Origin: Adiantum capillus-veneris | Lineage: Eukaryota; Streptophyta; Polypodiopsida; Polypodiales; Pteridaceae | Reading direction: 5' to 3' | Length of the DNA: 64,000 nucleotides | NCBI GenBank assembly: GCA_014529385.2 | Contig: CM043956.1 | Span: 66,700,281-66,764,280 of the forward strand | Part shown: piece by piece, positions 31,211 through 45,656 of the stretch | Layout: each line of letters begins with the position of its first letter | How positions within the stretch are numbered: the stretch's first letter is position 1 | Program-made: the position numbers and the translations under genes | The notes under the pieces: model-generated | Database searches by the model: none | Told to the model about the DNA's origin: nothing | Seen by the model: the letters and a program-made list of their open reading frames with translations, nothing else

Positions 31211-34200
31211 CACTTCGACCCCACCCTCCGATACGGAATCGAAGCATGCAAGGGGAGATGTGCAGCTACCATGCATGAAAGAGAGTTGCAAGGGTTGCCT
31301 ACCTCGGCATGGACAACCTTTCAAGGAAAGATGGCTGCATGACGGCATCGCAAAGATCGATTTTTTCTCACAAATTAGATCTTTTCCAACCGCGACAAAG
31401 ACCAGACTGGATTATAAGGTTTGAGCTTCCATATTCTTTTGGTTTTCATAGTTTTATGTATACTATTGCATTGCAAGAACAATTCATTCGGTAACATGTT
31501 AATCTTGACCATGGTACACTGCGAGATTACCTACGAGATGGGTATGGCCATGATCAATGCAATACGTCCAATTTATATCTGGGCATTATCGTGATTTGGA
31601 CTAAGGAGCAAGGCTCCAATAAAGATAACCGATGATTTGGACTAAGGAGCATGGATCCGATAGAGATAACCTTTACACAGGGTTTAACGAGGCACGATTG
31701 TCTAGTAACAGAGCCAACTCAGGCATGCCCTATGCCTTATAAGGTATTGATGATTGTCAAGGCCGATTATTCTTTCAATTCTAAGCAGCGGGCAATTGGA
31801 AATAGTGAAGTTGAATCCACAGTGACTGTGTCTACTGAACCAAACATTAATATCCGGCAAATCACTTCTTGGTTTTCTTCTTGCTGGTGACTCATTTGAT
31901 TCTTCCCACAGAAATCTTCATCAATAAGTGTACTGGATAAGGTACGCAATTGATTTTTTTTGGTTATGCAGCATCTGTTTGTTGATAGCTACGATATGCA
32001 CTAGACGTGCATACAATATGCATACACTTTAGGCATGCACATCACAAGCATGGCCTGTGAAAATTACTATAAGTACCAAAACGTGGATTTGTTTAAAGAT
32101 TGGAATGAAGCATGGGCACAATTGCAATCTTTAAACAGACATGCATGGCCTTTTACTGCACCTGTTTTTGAAGGAATCAAGGCTTCAATTTACCACTCTT
32201 ACATTAAGCTGTTTCCTGTTTGGGGTATGCTATGAGCACACGCCCTTGGGAAAGTTCTCCCTATGCATACAGTATATTTCACGCCAACTTTCTCTCGCAC
32301 AATGGAGACGAAGATCTACAATTGAGCAAGTTTTTTTTCCCACATCTCAAGACAACTGGTTACAGCAGGCTGACCAGGCTAGACCATGTTCAATATTCTT
32401 TCTTTTTTCCATGTTTATACATTTACATTGGAAACTAATGCTTGTGTACAAAGCAAAGTTCTTTGACAATTTTTCATGAAGCAAGGCTTCTCCCTTGTGC
32501 CAAGGTACTGCCCAATGCCTCGGAATCACGAGCAGTGGCACACAAGATTGACAAACTAGCAAAATAGGGAATACCACCTCACAAAAATCCCTACCAGTTT
32601 AAATTGTGCAAGGCACTAATGGTTTTGTCTCTCACGTTTGAGGCCATCACTCTCGCCAAGGGCTTCACAATCTGTATGCATGGCATGCTAACTAGGTGGC
32701 AAAAATTCCACCGCTTCAAGATTATGCTTCCGCTATCACACCAGGCACTCTGTCACAGACATACTAAGTTCTGGATAGTTTAAATTTATGGTTGCTGTCA
32801 ACGCACACTACCACTAAATGGAACCTAAATCTACGACATATTTCATAGGCGAAGTGCCATTTTAAGTCATTTTTCTGAAGTCACGACCCCATACATGGTA
32901 AGAGGGTCAAGCTCTAGCTTGTGTTTTTTGTCCCCTCTCTCGATGAAAGCATTATACAGACCGATTATTGCATGCTTATAGGATAAGCTGCCAGTCAGGC
33001 ATAACATGTCTAAGAGCACACATTTTGGGCACACACACACTAGCAATTTATGAAAAGTTTATCAGCCCAGCATAAGCTTTTGATACATATTCTTCTCGGA
33101 GGCAGCTTGAGCCAAGGTTCTCTAACTCACAGCTGGCACGTGGCTAAGATGCGACTCAAATTATTCTTCATCGGTTCGTCGATTAAACACTGTTTTTCAT
33201 AAGGGCTATGAGACAAAAAGGCTAAGAGCCGTTGTCAGGTCAGGGGAAAGGCCCAACTATTGGCATTCTTTGAGTGATTGTTTTCAAGATATACTCACAG
33301 CAGCTGATCTCTACAAGAAAGTATAGATGCAGCAATCAATTGCGACAGCATGGCTGTCCATAAGAGCTCGGAAATTCAATTGTGTGGGTCTTCTGCTCTC
33401 TCTATAGCACTACGGAGTGTCTATGGACATACTGGTTTGGGGTAAGACCCGGCGGGTGATTCCATAGGCATTAAGGATCACACTTTGATTTGCATTGAGG
33501 ATCACAGTTGATCTCTCCCAGTTATACTTTCAAGGAAAGAATTCCGCAATCTACCACACGCAGTAGCGAACGAAGAAACTTTTCAAGTTGATTCCAATCA
33601 TTCTGTACACGGTTGACTATGTTGCTTACCGTTATCTGCTAGTTAAGCAGTTTCTACACAGAGTCTTACCAAGGGGTTTGACTACGTAGATTCTAATCCA
33701 AGGGCTTGGATTGCAAAGGCAACACCCAGGGTTTCCAGTGCAATGCTATTTGTTTTTTCAGGTAGGGGAGGTGCTCCTCTCCATTTGAATACAAGTAAAT
33801 GTACATTACGTTCAAATCTCCAGGTATGCATCTATTGATTTGGCGTTATTCCATTTTTAGTATGCTTTGCTTGGTTTTTTAAGACGTCTAAGTACGCTTG
33901 AATGTTACAGAGCCATGCCAAGGGCATGTCGGCAAAAAGTATTATGGGCCAAGTGTCCAATCTATCTTTCTGTCTTATGCTGTTACGAACCTCCTTGTAG
34001 GGTTCAATTTGGCACATGTTGTCACATGGGATACAACATGGTCTAGGAACTGAAGGAGTTCAATTTAGCCAGTGTGGAGCAAGATAATGAGGGTCCCTCT
34101 CACTCTTGTCGTAGATTATTTAGTGTTACCTCCACACACAAGTACATCTTGTACTTGAAGGATGTTCTTTTTTACACATCCTTACATGAGACATATTCCA

Positions 34201-35685
34201 CATGTGGAGAATATGAGTCTCTGGACTGACACTGGCACCATTATTTCAATTATGTGTCACGACAAAGTCCCTAGCTGCTAGTCACATCTGTTATCTAGAC
34301 CATTTTTAGCTCGACGTATCAGGAGCAATTTCGTGGCCAGAAATTGGCGGATACTTAGAATGACTTGTTAAGGTACAAGTACTGCTAAACAACATTAAAG
34401 ATGTTTGTTTATACATATAGCAAGGCTATAAGTTGTTAATGGAAAAAGTTTCATTGGCTGTACCTAGAAGTGATCAATGTTGCACCTTCTATTATGATTT
34501 AGTCGTTTCAGCAAGGCTTGCAAAAGATTGCAACTAAAAGTATTTAGTTTCTTTTCAGAACTATTTACATTACTTTTAATGCGTGCTAGGCGCATCACAT
34601 TTGCCATAAGCATTGGCAAGGATCATTGCGGATATACAGGTTTGGGTTATTTTTTGATGAATGCATGCACACTAGGTGTTATGGGCCCTAGTGTTTAGCA
34701 AAGGCTAATTTGGAACGTCATGCATATTCCTCAGGTTGTTGCTTATGAAGCATTTTGCACTCTATGTGCACTATCTCTATGAGATTACTTTTGGGTCTAC
34801 TAATCACCAATAGAGGTCATGGCTTGGTTTGGGCGTTTGTGGATTTTTTCAAGTTAACCACGATGGTTATTTCAGACATTGTTGATTCCTCACCAATGTT
34901 ATACATTACTGTGATTCCCCGTTTACCAGTCATCTGGGACGACTGTCTGTAAACCGTGCGGAAAACACACCTTAGTAATGTCAGTTATCCAAGGGGATAG
35001 GCAGATTACAAAGAGTAATCTTGTGCTAAAGGATCTGCTAAGAGCATACGTTAGCACAACACATTTCTGAATAGATGATTTTCTCCCTATTCAAGAATTT
35101 GCTTAAGTACGGTTTTCGACTTTGAACACCTGTTGTGGTGGGGTTGGAGATTGTGTCAATACTTTCATAAGTCAAGGACTTACCAGGTGTGGTGACAAAG
35201 TATGTTGGAAAGTAACCTTCATTAGGGATGACATGTAGTTCTTTGTGTTCCAAACTATTCAGAATTCTAACGCGAGGACACTCCCTATCTATGAACTTTC
35301 CAAAATACTCAGGCGAGTAGAAAATCTGGCTCACAACTGCATGGAAAGTTACGCCAAGGTTTTCTTGCATTATTCAAGTACCTTCAGAAGATTTGAAAAC
35401 TGGTTATGCCTTTGGACAACTCTTAGTTGTGGTTACTCCTTTACAGTACTCAAGTGAGTTATAAATGGAGTTACCATTTAGACCCAAGTGGTTGCAAACG
35501 GACAACAATGTTGAAAATCAAGATGTTGTTCTTGGTTTCATTGAACCTTCTCATTGCACCAATTATCGGTCATACAAACAACTGGCTCACTTATGGGACG
35601 TCAATAAAGAAAACATCAATATTCTTAAGAAGATATTACTACTTGTGTTTTCGAGGACGAAAACTCTTCCTTAAGGGGGGAGTAA
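31211..35685. other. Noncoding interior of the short-LTR element
   Basis: No motif-bearing ORF on either strand. A short direct repeat, gatttggactaaggagca.gg.tccgatagagataacc, occurs at 31574-31632 and 31633-31672. 35245-35680 has the codon texture of degraded coding DNA (FIEPSHCTNYRSYKQLAHLW) but no identifiable domain. Confidence 0.5.
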
Positions 35686-35862
35686 TGTCAAGGCAAGGGT
35701 CCTACGGGGCAAGGCCCAACCTAGGGGGTCAGGAACCTAGGCCAAGGGCCTGGACTGGACCAGTGCGGACTAGGGATCCTCTTAGGGCAAGAGCTAGGAG
35801 CTAGGCCTATATAAGGGGCGGTAAGGAGGAGGATCCTACGTCTCAGTTCCCTAGGTCTTACA
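35686..35862 (+). repeat. 3' LTR (177 bp) of the 30-36 kb element
   Basis: TGTCAAGGCAAGGG..CTAGGTCTTACA, preceded by the purine tract at about 35671-35685 and followed by GACCA. Confidence 0.9.
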
Positions 35863-38375
35863 GACCATATTCTAGACCAGTGAGATAAATTGTGTACGCC
35901 TGGTAGATAGTCTATTAGAAATATTCAATCTAAGGTAAAAGAACTATCTGTTATATGTGCTTGATCAAATTAGGAGTTGTGGCCCAAACCTCCTCTCTTG
36001 GATTAAGTGGGTCAAGTCAAATATATAGCTAGTCTAGACCCATTGTATGGTACTAACCCGACCAAAGGCTAGCTGGAAATAAGTATGTGTGTGTTTAAGA
36101 TTAATTATCTAACAATAGTTTAATTTCACAAACTATTGAATCATACAATGGAACTAGAGACAAGACAGTGCCTACGTAATAACCAAAAACTTTGTCTACA
36201 TTAGATAGAGTAATCTTTAACCATGATAGAGATAAGACTACATTTGACATTTCAACTTAACATTGATATATAATGTATCACTTGTGAATATTTAAAATTA
36301 TAAAATGAAGCGTATACAAGGTCTATATAACAATCATAAAAATAGTCGAATGATGGGTGATCTTATATTATTGTTGTAGTTGACATCGTAATCCCAAGGA
36401 AGGAATCTCTTACCTACCACCATTTAAGAAACAGAAGCCGATCATAACGAGCATTACATGGGAAGACAGGTGTCAATGACCCATTCCCTTTGTTATCAGT
36501 GGTCAAAGATTACAAAGAAAACCACAACCAAGTAGAGATCAAGTAACTATTGTTTGAGAACATAATCATATACATGAAAGCATTTCAATATTGGCATTAC
36601 ATGGGAGGATAGGTGTCAATCACTCCTTTCCCTTGTTATTCGTGTCAAAAATTACAAAGAAACTCACTACTAAGCAAAGGTCAAGCAACTTTATTAGCAG
36701 TCGCATAGATTTTATTTTTTTGAAAAATTGGACAAAATTGCGTTTATATTTTGAGAAATGTTTCAAAAACCCAAATAACGGCAAACTTATAAGAGACCCT
36801 CACTGAAGGATTAAGGCTATAATGATAAAGAGACACCTAGATGAATGTGTTCAAAGTAGAAGCAACCATAAACCAAGTAGTCCATGCCTTGTCTATCCCA
36901 AGTCAACTTTCAAAAATTGTATATGATAATATCAAAACTATAGGTGAGCATGAGTGTACTTGTGGAGCTATGCTAGCAATAGTGGTCACTAACATGTCGT
37001 GGGTCTAGTCGATGGAGGTGGATCCACCATTAGTGTAGATAAAGTATCCTGATTTTGGGAAACCCAAAATACAATAGTAGTAAGCATAATGAATGCCAAT
37101 CCTAAATAAAGTGAAAAAAATTATGGGAGGGTCATATATACCATGTCACACGTAGCGGCTATAGTATGCTCCTCTCCGTGTGGGCTAGCAAGTGGTGCAA
37201 TATGTAACAGTGCCTAGAAAAGTAAAACATTAAAAAAAAAGAATTACTAGCCACTCTGCCAACTAAATATTTGTAAGTATAGATGCTTTAAGGTACTTGA
37301 GAAGGGCCTTTTGACTGTGCAAACCACTCAACGCGGTGGGTGAGTGTGTCACCCATGGATCGGACCTCTCGTCCTAGCTATGTGCCAAGCCCATGGACTC
37401 AGCTCCAATGAATGGCAATGGCTCTACCCGGTGCCGGCAAGCCGGATGACCTATGAACTCTATTAACCCTGAGAGCCTTTGTTGCTAGGCCAGCCTACCA
37501 AAACCGTGACCCCTCCTGGTTGTCTATCATACTATTCCACATTGAGCCCAAGAACAAAATCTACACATAGTTGGTAGTAGGAAAAGTAAGTAGGCACCCC
37601 CAAATGGTGGGGCACATCACCATAGTAAATCACGTACCACATAGTGGCATTCTCTCTCATGCCAGGGTGAAGACGACCCTCTATGAAAAAGGCTGCTCGT
37701 GGCACTAAAGGTCCTGGACTAGGACAAAACTATTGTGAAGTGAGAGAGTGTATTGAAGGAGGGGACTCTACCTCATGGCATGTCAGGGTTGTACCCCCTA
37801 CATGTTGCATGACCTCCCACTCCTATAATGCATAGGGGTTGCTCATTATCACAAATGTAGCCGCAATAGCCTCCATGGCCTCTATTATTGACCTAGACTC
37901 TCAAAATGTAAAAAGACTATGAAGGTGCTCTGCACCACAAAACAAATCTTGCGCCAAAGTGTGTATGTGCAATAGAGAGGGTGTAGGGACGGGATGCACC
38001 TGAGCCTGCTCTCGTGGTTGTGATTGATGTGGAGGAGTAGGCTACTGAGGGGGCTCTAGCTATTGTGGGGACCACCATGTATCTCATTTTGTGGAGTCTT
38101 GTGAAACCTATCAAATGTATTCAAATGTGCGTGATCTTGATGGATTGCACCCTACTTACCCATTGGCCATGCACTATAAGTGGGTAGTAGATTTGGTTAT
38201 AATGCCATTGGGAGTATGGCAAATGAGATACTAGTGCTTGCATGATAAGGCTTAACTAACGAGGTTGAAGGTCATTCTCTAAGAACAAAAAGCACAGAAT
38301 GCATGTGTAAGTTTCTCTTGGAATATGTGATTAGCCGTTGTGGCTGTGCTAGAAAAATAATAGTAGATCAGTTAA
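35863..38375. other. Noncoding stretch with a diverged direct repeat
   Basis: 36450-36545 and 36592-36690 share cattacatggga.ga.aggtgtcaat and following sequence. 37300-37560 is GC-richer but carries no gene-like frame. Otherwise AT-rich. Confidence 0.5.
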
Positions 38376-39215
38376 GTTGGATGCTGACAAAGCTACGGAT
38401 TTTTTCTCTTGGTTGGGCATTAAACTTCCTCTCAATATAGCTTACAATCTTGAAGGAAATGGTAAATCAAAGCATGGGCATCCTCCTATCATTAAGGCTT
38501 TGGCTAAGGCTAGCGAAAGGTAAACTAGGGGAGTGGCCTACGTTATTTCCTTATGCTTTATGGATTGATCATAAAACTCATAGCTCAATATTTAGTTATT
38601 TGCCTTTTGAGTTGATGTATGGCCAAGAACTTGTAATTTCAAATAAGGATGTAATTTCATAGGAAATGCTTTACCTTGGCAGGATGGAATGAGCAAGGAA
38701 TACCTTCTTTCTTTTCACATACAATATTTAGAAAGAAGGCCTCAAGATATTTAGATTACAATAGCATGATTAAAGGGTGCAAGGTTAAAGATAAAGATAG
38801 GTTTGGTAGGAGACATAGGCTCAGAATTAAAGCTATTTAGGAAGGTGATTGGGTATTGGTGTATGATAGTAGTCTTGACAACCAACATTTAACTATAAGA
38901 AAGCTTTCAAAGGGATGGTTTTTTACTTATTTTCTTTTATAGGCTCAAACTTAAAGCTATTTAGGAAGGTGATTGGGTGTTGGTGTATGACAGTAGTAGT
39001 ATCGACAACCAACATTTAACTATAAGAAACCTTTCAAAGGGATGGTTTGTTCCTTATGTTCTTAAGCATGTGAATGGGAATTTAGTTTTCACATTGCATG
39101 AGTTGCATGGGACAAAAAGGAAGATTTCCATTGCAAGAAAAAAAATCAAGTTGTTCAAAAGAAGAGGTGACGAGATCTCTTTGACTCTCACAAGAAAGTC
39201 AAAAGAAAGTTTATG
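38376..39215 (+). pseudogene. Ty3/gypsy integrase remnant
   Basis: End of a plant gypsy integrase with several frame breaks: LGIKLPLNIAYNLEGNGKS then GHPPIIKALAKASE, GEWPTLFPYALWIDHKTHS, PFELMYGQELVIS, and the C-terminal part EGDWVLVYDSS.DNQH, LSKGWFVPYVLKHV, TLHELHGT. A typical gypsy integrase continues PYALWADRTTHSS.TGYMPFELMYGQ, so the call is firm although the piece is short. Not the Tat type seen elsewhere here. RT and LTRs not found nearby. Confidence 0.8.
38817..39060 (+). repeat. 124-bp tandem duplication in the integrase remnant
   Basis: aggctcagaattaaagctatttaggaagg at 38817 recurs at 38941 as aggctcaaacttaaagctatttaggaagg; both continue through gtattggtgtatga.agtag and aaccaacatttaactataag. 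The second copy keeps the coding frame better. Confidence 0.9.
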
Positions 39216-39220
39216 ATGGA

Positions 39221-41939
39221 AATGATATGGATGAGAATGAAGAAATAGCGGACGGTGTGCTATATTTTATTGAAGATGAAAATAAATGAGATTGAAATGT
39301 ATGTTGACTTAAATGAAGACTAAACATGCAAAGAGATAGGTGTGGCACACACCCAAGGATGCAAATGTTTAGAGGGAGTGGATGTTGTGCCATGGCATGT
39401 TTATAATGTAAACTCTAAATGTTCACCTCGATTTTGATGCACTTGATTATGTGGGTCCAAATACTACAATCTACATGATGTCTTATGTGTGAAAATGGTT
39501 TCCACAGTAGCAATTGCATACATACCTTACTAGGGAGGATAGTCCTTGGCTATGGCACTATTGCAAATCTTCTCATATTCAAAAGATGCCTAATCTATCT
39601 TAGAAATGTACATATTCTAGTGCATAGAGATGGCACACTTATTTTGCCTACAAAGTTCAATGTGGGTGATCTCAACCAAAAATAACAGGTTTCATGTGTG
39701 GCCGTAAAAGATGCATTTAAAGTGCAAGGAAGAAAATAAGGTTGATTATGTAGCTGGACTTGAAAGGAATCTTTCCACAAATTCAGGAGCTTTCTTAGCT
39801 CATTTGGGCTTTTTACAAACAAAACATGACATTTTTAGGCTAAAATGGGCTAAACATATCTATAAAATGATACCTCAACAATAGAATAAAATATCTCAAG
39901 ATGTCACAGCAATGAAGGTTCCATCATTGCTCAAGCTAGGGAGGAGTTTCTAGAGCCAAAAATGTGCTTCTTTGGACATCTAATGAAGGAGATACATCAC
40001 TTTCTATGGAAGGTGCTAGTGCAGTACTCCCTGTTGTTTCCACCCTGTGTTCGAAGGTCTAAGGACACTAATTAATATTTTCTCTCTTAAAATAAGCAAT
40101 TGGGATTGCCTAATGGAGTTTTGAAGTTTCCATGAAATGGTGACGATAAATAATTGAAGTGTAAATTTAGGGTTTTCAAAACAGGGCAAAAGAGCACCAT
40201 ATTTGTGCAATTGGAAGCGAGGATACACCACAATATCACACATACAAGACTTTTGATTTGATCTTGGTTATCTATTAGAGTGAGTCATTCATGGCTGGAA
40301 TTCTATTCTTTTCAACGAAGTCCTTTGCTTCAAAGGTTCTACAATCCCCTTAACTTTGCTCCAAATGCTCATCGTCAAAGGTTCGATGATTTTCTAGCCG
40401 CATTGCATGTCACGGGAATCGAATAATAGAGATAGATAGCAAAACAGAGGAAGAAATCTTTGTATTGATAGTGTTTGATACAACAGAGGAGCAAAATATA
40501 TGGGCGCACTCCGTTGTACGGAGCTCGAACCTCCCGACCACCCCCGAGCTTCAATTCCCTTGCATGCAGCGTCTCACTCGCACTCGCAGAAGAGAGATCG
40601 GTGAATCCCCCCAAAACGCACCACCCGTCCTTCTATTCTTCTCCAAAAGCCTGCGACCTCTTAAAATAGCCGCTTTTCTATTTTTAGCATTCGGTCGACT
40701 CGACTTGTGCGCCAATATACCTACGAGAACAAGGTAAAAAACATAATCGCGAAGCGATCCGTAGAGGTTAGATTTTTTTTTTCAGCTGTCTTCAACTGAA
40801 CATAACTCCCAAACGGAGCCAAAACAGCCCAAGTCCGTCTCACACAATCTTGTTGCCCTCGCTGCGCTCTTCGACGACTATGTGATGGAAAATTTCCATA
40901 GCCTGGTCTGATTTGCTGAAAATCAACCTGCAAAACAGCATTTTCTACAAAAACGATGCAAAAACAGCAAATCCAACTTTTTTCTTAATCTTTGGCCCTC
41001 AACGAGCATCAAAACATCAAAATCTCTAAAGACTCAAAGAACCAAAGTTGTTCCTTATAACGCAGGCTTCAATCGCTTCATACATCACTTTTTCAAAATC
41101 CCACGTTAACACCTTCGAAAATGCCCCAGAAAGTGCCTTCCGGATCAAAAAATTTTATCAGACGAAAACAATCCACACATCCTTTTACACAGTGGACTAA
41201 CTTTAAAACGACCAAAACTTCCTAGAAAACAAAATTTATTACTAAAACACCTCAAAATCAAGTCTTGTTACATTGCATACTTCTTTACAACACTCATATG
41301 AAAGAGAGGAGGATAAACATTAGCAATATTAAACTACAACCTTTTTGGGTCCACTTAGTTGAGGAGGAGGAGGGAATACATAACTGTTTGTCCCCCCCTT
41401 CCTTTTCACTAGAGATAAGCATAATGTATTTAGAGAAATAACCATGTGCAATAACAACGTGAAAGTTCACTACATCCTACATAAGGCTATTGAGAGGGAT
41501 TTAAGAGAGCTATTTGTGAGAAAGAAAATGAGAAAGTGGCACAAGTAGCACTAGTCTTGTAGTTGGAAACTTAAGTGTCCTGAGACACTAAAGTGTCGTG
41601 TTTTTCTGTCAAAGTTTTGGTAATTTATTTGTCAAGGTAGAAAGAAGTTTTTTACACCTTGCTTCTACCATAGGTTGGCTATGAGGGAAAGAAAACATTG
41701 GATTTTTCTACATATCAAAATACAAGCCTTCTGGAAAGAATTATGGTAAGTTCTAAGTCATAAATTTTAGTAAAATTGCAAGTTGTTTTGCCAAACAAAA
41801 TCATAAAATTATTATATCTTTTTGTAGAGATGACCTTTTTTATGTTTGTAAATTGTGTTAGTACTTAGTGTTACAAAACAATAATGGAATACCCTTCAAG
41901 GACTAGTTTTCAAGACACTTGCAAGTTATAGACATGATT
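39221..41939. other. Noncoding stretch, LTR-like segment at 40.4-41.3 kb
   Basis: No gene. 40430-40740 (gagatagatagcaaaacagagg.., GC-rich segment near 40500-40640) has the feel of a copia-type LTR, but no partner copy was found. A purine run on minus at 41388-41402 could be an orphan polypurine tract. Confidence 0.4.
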
Positions 41940-44220
41940 TCATACTTGCGTATGTTGGGAATGGGGAAAGGAAAACACACCCGACGCACAACCAACACGC
42001 CTCTCTAGAGCCCAAGATATATACATCATCCCTAACCACTAGAGTTCACCTTCAAAACTTGACAACCTTACATGCAAAACATTGTTTTCACATTACCGTA
42101 TGCACACGCGCGATGCAACATCACGAATAGAGCCTAACCATCCTGTATAGTTCTATTCATGGACTTCTACTCACACACAACCTCTCTCAATCCCTTTGTT
42201 CACAAAAAACTATCGGGGGGAGGGGGACATATAAGCCGTCGACACACACATATAACCATATGCACACAACAAATAAGAGAAGAAAAAAGGGAGAACCAAC
42301 ACCAAGTACATCAATGATGGCTTCACTTTGCAAAACATGACCAATTACACAAGGCTCCAAGCTGGCACACCCTTGGCGAGCACTAAACATCAACAGTCCT
42401 CTGGCTCCGCACAAACTCTATAGACACAATGTGGAAATCCCTGGCTCAACGCTCAATAGAGGAGCAAAATGGCTCTTCCAATGAAAAATGGCCAAAAAGC
42501 CCTTCAAACTGTGTGTGAATCCCCTTTTATAAGGCTTTTACAAAACATAAAAAATCAAAAAATGGTGTTTATTGGCTCATGCAGGCTACTAGAGATTCAT
42601 TTGGAATTTCTTATGCATTGCCCACAAGTCGCACCCTTATTTTCTCAACCTTGCATGTGCGACACACCTGAAAATCATTCCCTTTCAATTGCTCATGAAC
42701 CACGACTTATTGGATCCGATTCTTATTTTTTCTCTCATAGCACAGGCACCACCTCTTGAGGGGGGCAATGATGGTGCCGTCGTTGCTCATCCATTCTCCT
42801 TCAAAAAACTTTTGGCCCCTTAGGGCATGTGAATAGGGCCTCATCGGCAGCCATGTCATCATCTCACCCGAACATCGTAACCAGCCAGGGCAGACAGAAC
42901 CGCCCAACACTGGTAGCGCCACCCCCTCCTTCTCTGTCCAAAACCACCAGATCGTCTCCATGCAGGCGATGCACAGAGCTACCACACCGACGCCATCCCC
43001 ACCATAGTCCCAAGCTCTCCACACCTATAGATGCCTCAAAAGGGCACCCTATCTTGGATAAATACCATGCATTTTTGACCCAGAACTCACCATGTGGGTT
43101 CATTGCCCAGCTCCATGTGGAGCTACCTCAAGACATTGGCCCCTATGGCCTCCAAAACCCCACTAAAACTTGGAAAAAAAATCCATTTTTTTCCCCCAAC
43201 TTGCACTGTCTGTTAGATGGTGCTCACCGAACCGAATGCTAAGTTGTAAATTCACACAAGTGGTGGTCCTTTCCGGCTATGAACCTCCCCGTCTGGGGTC
43301 CTTTTCAAACTCAGTAGGCACTCTAACAAAGCCAACCAAAAGCTAGAAAAACCTCATGGTACCGCACTGCCGTCAATTGGCATCCAACTTCAGTCCGCTA
43401 TATCTTGGTCTTTGGAACTCCATTTGACATGCAGTTTCCTCTTATTAACTCCATATGCTGCATAGAACAATCTAGAACCTAGTTGAGCCTCAAAAAACAC
43501 CAGATTGCTCGCTCTCCAAAGCATTCAAAGTGGCCCAAAATCGATCCTCGTCAAACCTTCATCATCAAATATCTCTCTCATCCTCACCCTGATTGTTGAT
43601 CTAAAAAGACCAGTAGGATCCATAAATCAAGTACTACATATCTATAGCTTAAAACTGACTAGGACTACCTGTCATCACATACCCCATCCTTCTCGGATTT
43701 GCAATCATCTCCAACTTCAAAGGTCCATATCTTGCACACCGTGGCTCCGTTTGATGATCCATCTGGACCTTTTCCTTCAACACTTCAATCTCTATATATC
43801 CATGTAAAAAATTACACCTTCAACCTCCTTCATTTGCCACCATAATTGACCCTCTCTAGTGTCCTTTAGATCTATAAAACCGCCTTATCAAACGCTCCAA
43901 GATAGCACACCGTCAGCAAGCACAAAACATCGATAGGCAGCCCTCTGGCTACGCACAAACTCCATTTTTACAACTTGAAAATTTCCGGATCGACGCTTAA
44001 TATGGCTCTTCATGTTACCATATAGATGTGGTAGTGATGTGTGTGAACACAAAGTTAGGACCACCGGGGCACTTTTTCCCTCACTAGGAGGTTTTTCCCC
44101 CTGTGCATTGTATATATACTGTCGGTGGATATGTGTTCGCAAAGTGGACCGGGAAGGCTTGGGGCCTCTAGCTATGAGAGGTGGTTGAGAGGAAGAATTA
44201 GATACAGAGAGATAAAAACC
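41940..44220. repeat. Noncoding repeat with internal direct repeats
   Basis: 42350-42480 and 43890-44010 are diverged direct copies (gctccaag..gcacac..ctctggct.cgcacaaactc). 43559-43884 is repeated at 48292-48621. 42829-43240 is open on plus for 137 aa but Pro/His-rich with no motif. Overall it resembles retrotransposon LTR or UTR sequence; class unknown. Confidence 0.6.
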
Positions 44221-45656
44221 AATAAGATACCCGAATGAGCACTATATCATCAAGAACTAAAATAAATTGTATAAGGCTTGGTCAACTGGACTACTTATAA
44301 TCACTTAAATGATAAACAACAATGGGTTAGGTCATTAGATTCAACAATAATATCAACCTGAAACCATTGCTTCCCTCCCAATCATATCATGACATTGGAA
44401 TCATTTCGAGTCTAACCCCTCATAGCCGCATGCGCTTGAGCTCCTCAATGAATGGAGATAGGGTCAAACAATGGCAATTGTTTAGCTGTTGTCGAGCTCA
44501 CCTTCGTTTCTCCAAAATCCTTGAATGCACCCTTATCTGAAGAAATCTTCCGAGGCACCTTAACTTGTATCTTTCATCAATTTTCTTGCTTAATTATCCT
44601 CAAGATATAGCAAAATAGGAAAAAAAGTTATAAAATATATTTACATGATATTTATATAGACTTAGAAAGTATGGCTAGAATGAGAGCTTAAGAAAGATAA
44701 AATGGATTGATCAGCATGGGTCCTTAGAGCAAAGTAAATTGAAGCTTATGTTGGCAAGTTATAGAGCTTAAGCATAAGATAGTGAAGCATAAGATAAAAC
44801 TGGAACGAGAGGGAGAAAACCTTAATCGTACTTAAGTTAATCGGATTTCCTTGAGCGAGAAGAGCTATGGATATCCGAAATTGAATGATACTTATTATGG
44901 ATTGAGGGAGAGCGAGAGATTAACGGCTATCATTGCTTGATTGAGATGGCTCGAGAGAGTTTGTGGGCTTGATTGAGATAGCTTGTGAGAATGTTCATTA
45001 AGTATTAGGGGGAGAGAGAGATTACCTTCCTGTAGGTTTTGATTCTCCTCCTTTGAAGCTCCCCATCATCCATGGCATCACTCCCTTTTGTATGCAGCTG
45101 GCACATCAGCTCTCCTTCATGCTCGCTGCACCCTTTGCAGCTCCGAAGCCACTCACCTCAGTGACCACCTCTTCTCCTTCTCTCAAATGCTCCCCACTGT
45201 GTGTTGCTCATCCCTCCCCTTCTATTGCAAATTTGACTTCTATCTCCGACACCTTGAGGTCGTGCCCCCCTCTGCTTATCTTACGGCCCTTGGCCCCCAA
45301 CTGATGGCGCAAACTCCCCTTCCATGCCGTTGACGGCCTCCGGCGGCTCCTCAGACTTGGCACCTCTCCTGCCTACTATCGCTCCCCCTTATGGCCTCTC
45401 TCTTTACATGCCCTGGACGACCTCCCTCCTGCAAGTGTCACCCTCCAGCCCCCTTCCGTTTGCTTCTTTAGCGCTTCTCCTACATGCATATAATGCCAGC
45501 GGCTCCCAGTTAGCGCCCGTCATGCAGTTGGCGGCACTCCTTGTATGTCAATCCTATGTCAGCTGCAGTGTCGCCCTTTTTTCCTCCATGCACTCGTGCT
45601 CCCCCCTTCGATTTGAAGTAGCTGGCGGTCCAACTCGATGTCCTGCATGGCAGCGC
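44221..45656. other. Noncoding stretch
   Basis: 44221-45030 is AT-rich. 45050-45655 is GC-rich and open in several frames at once with Pro/Leu/Ser-rich, motif-free translations, more likely LTR-type sequence than a gene. Confidence 0.45.

Noticed and set aside
42829-43242. 137-aa Pro/His-rich frame
   Set aside because: Open on both strands in a GC-rich repeat with diverged copies nearby; no motif, start context or neighbours supporting a gene.
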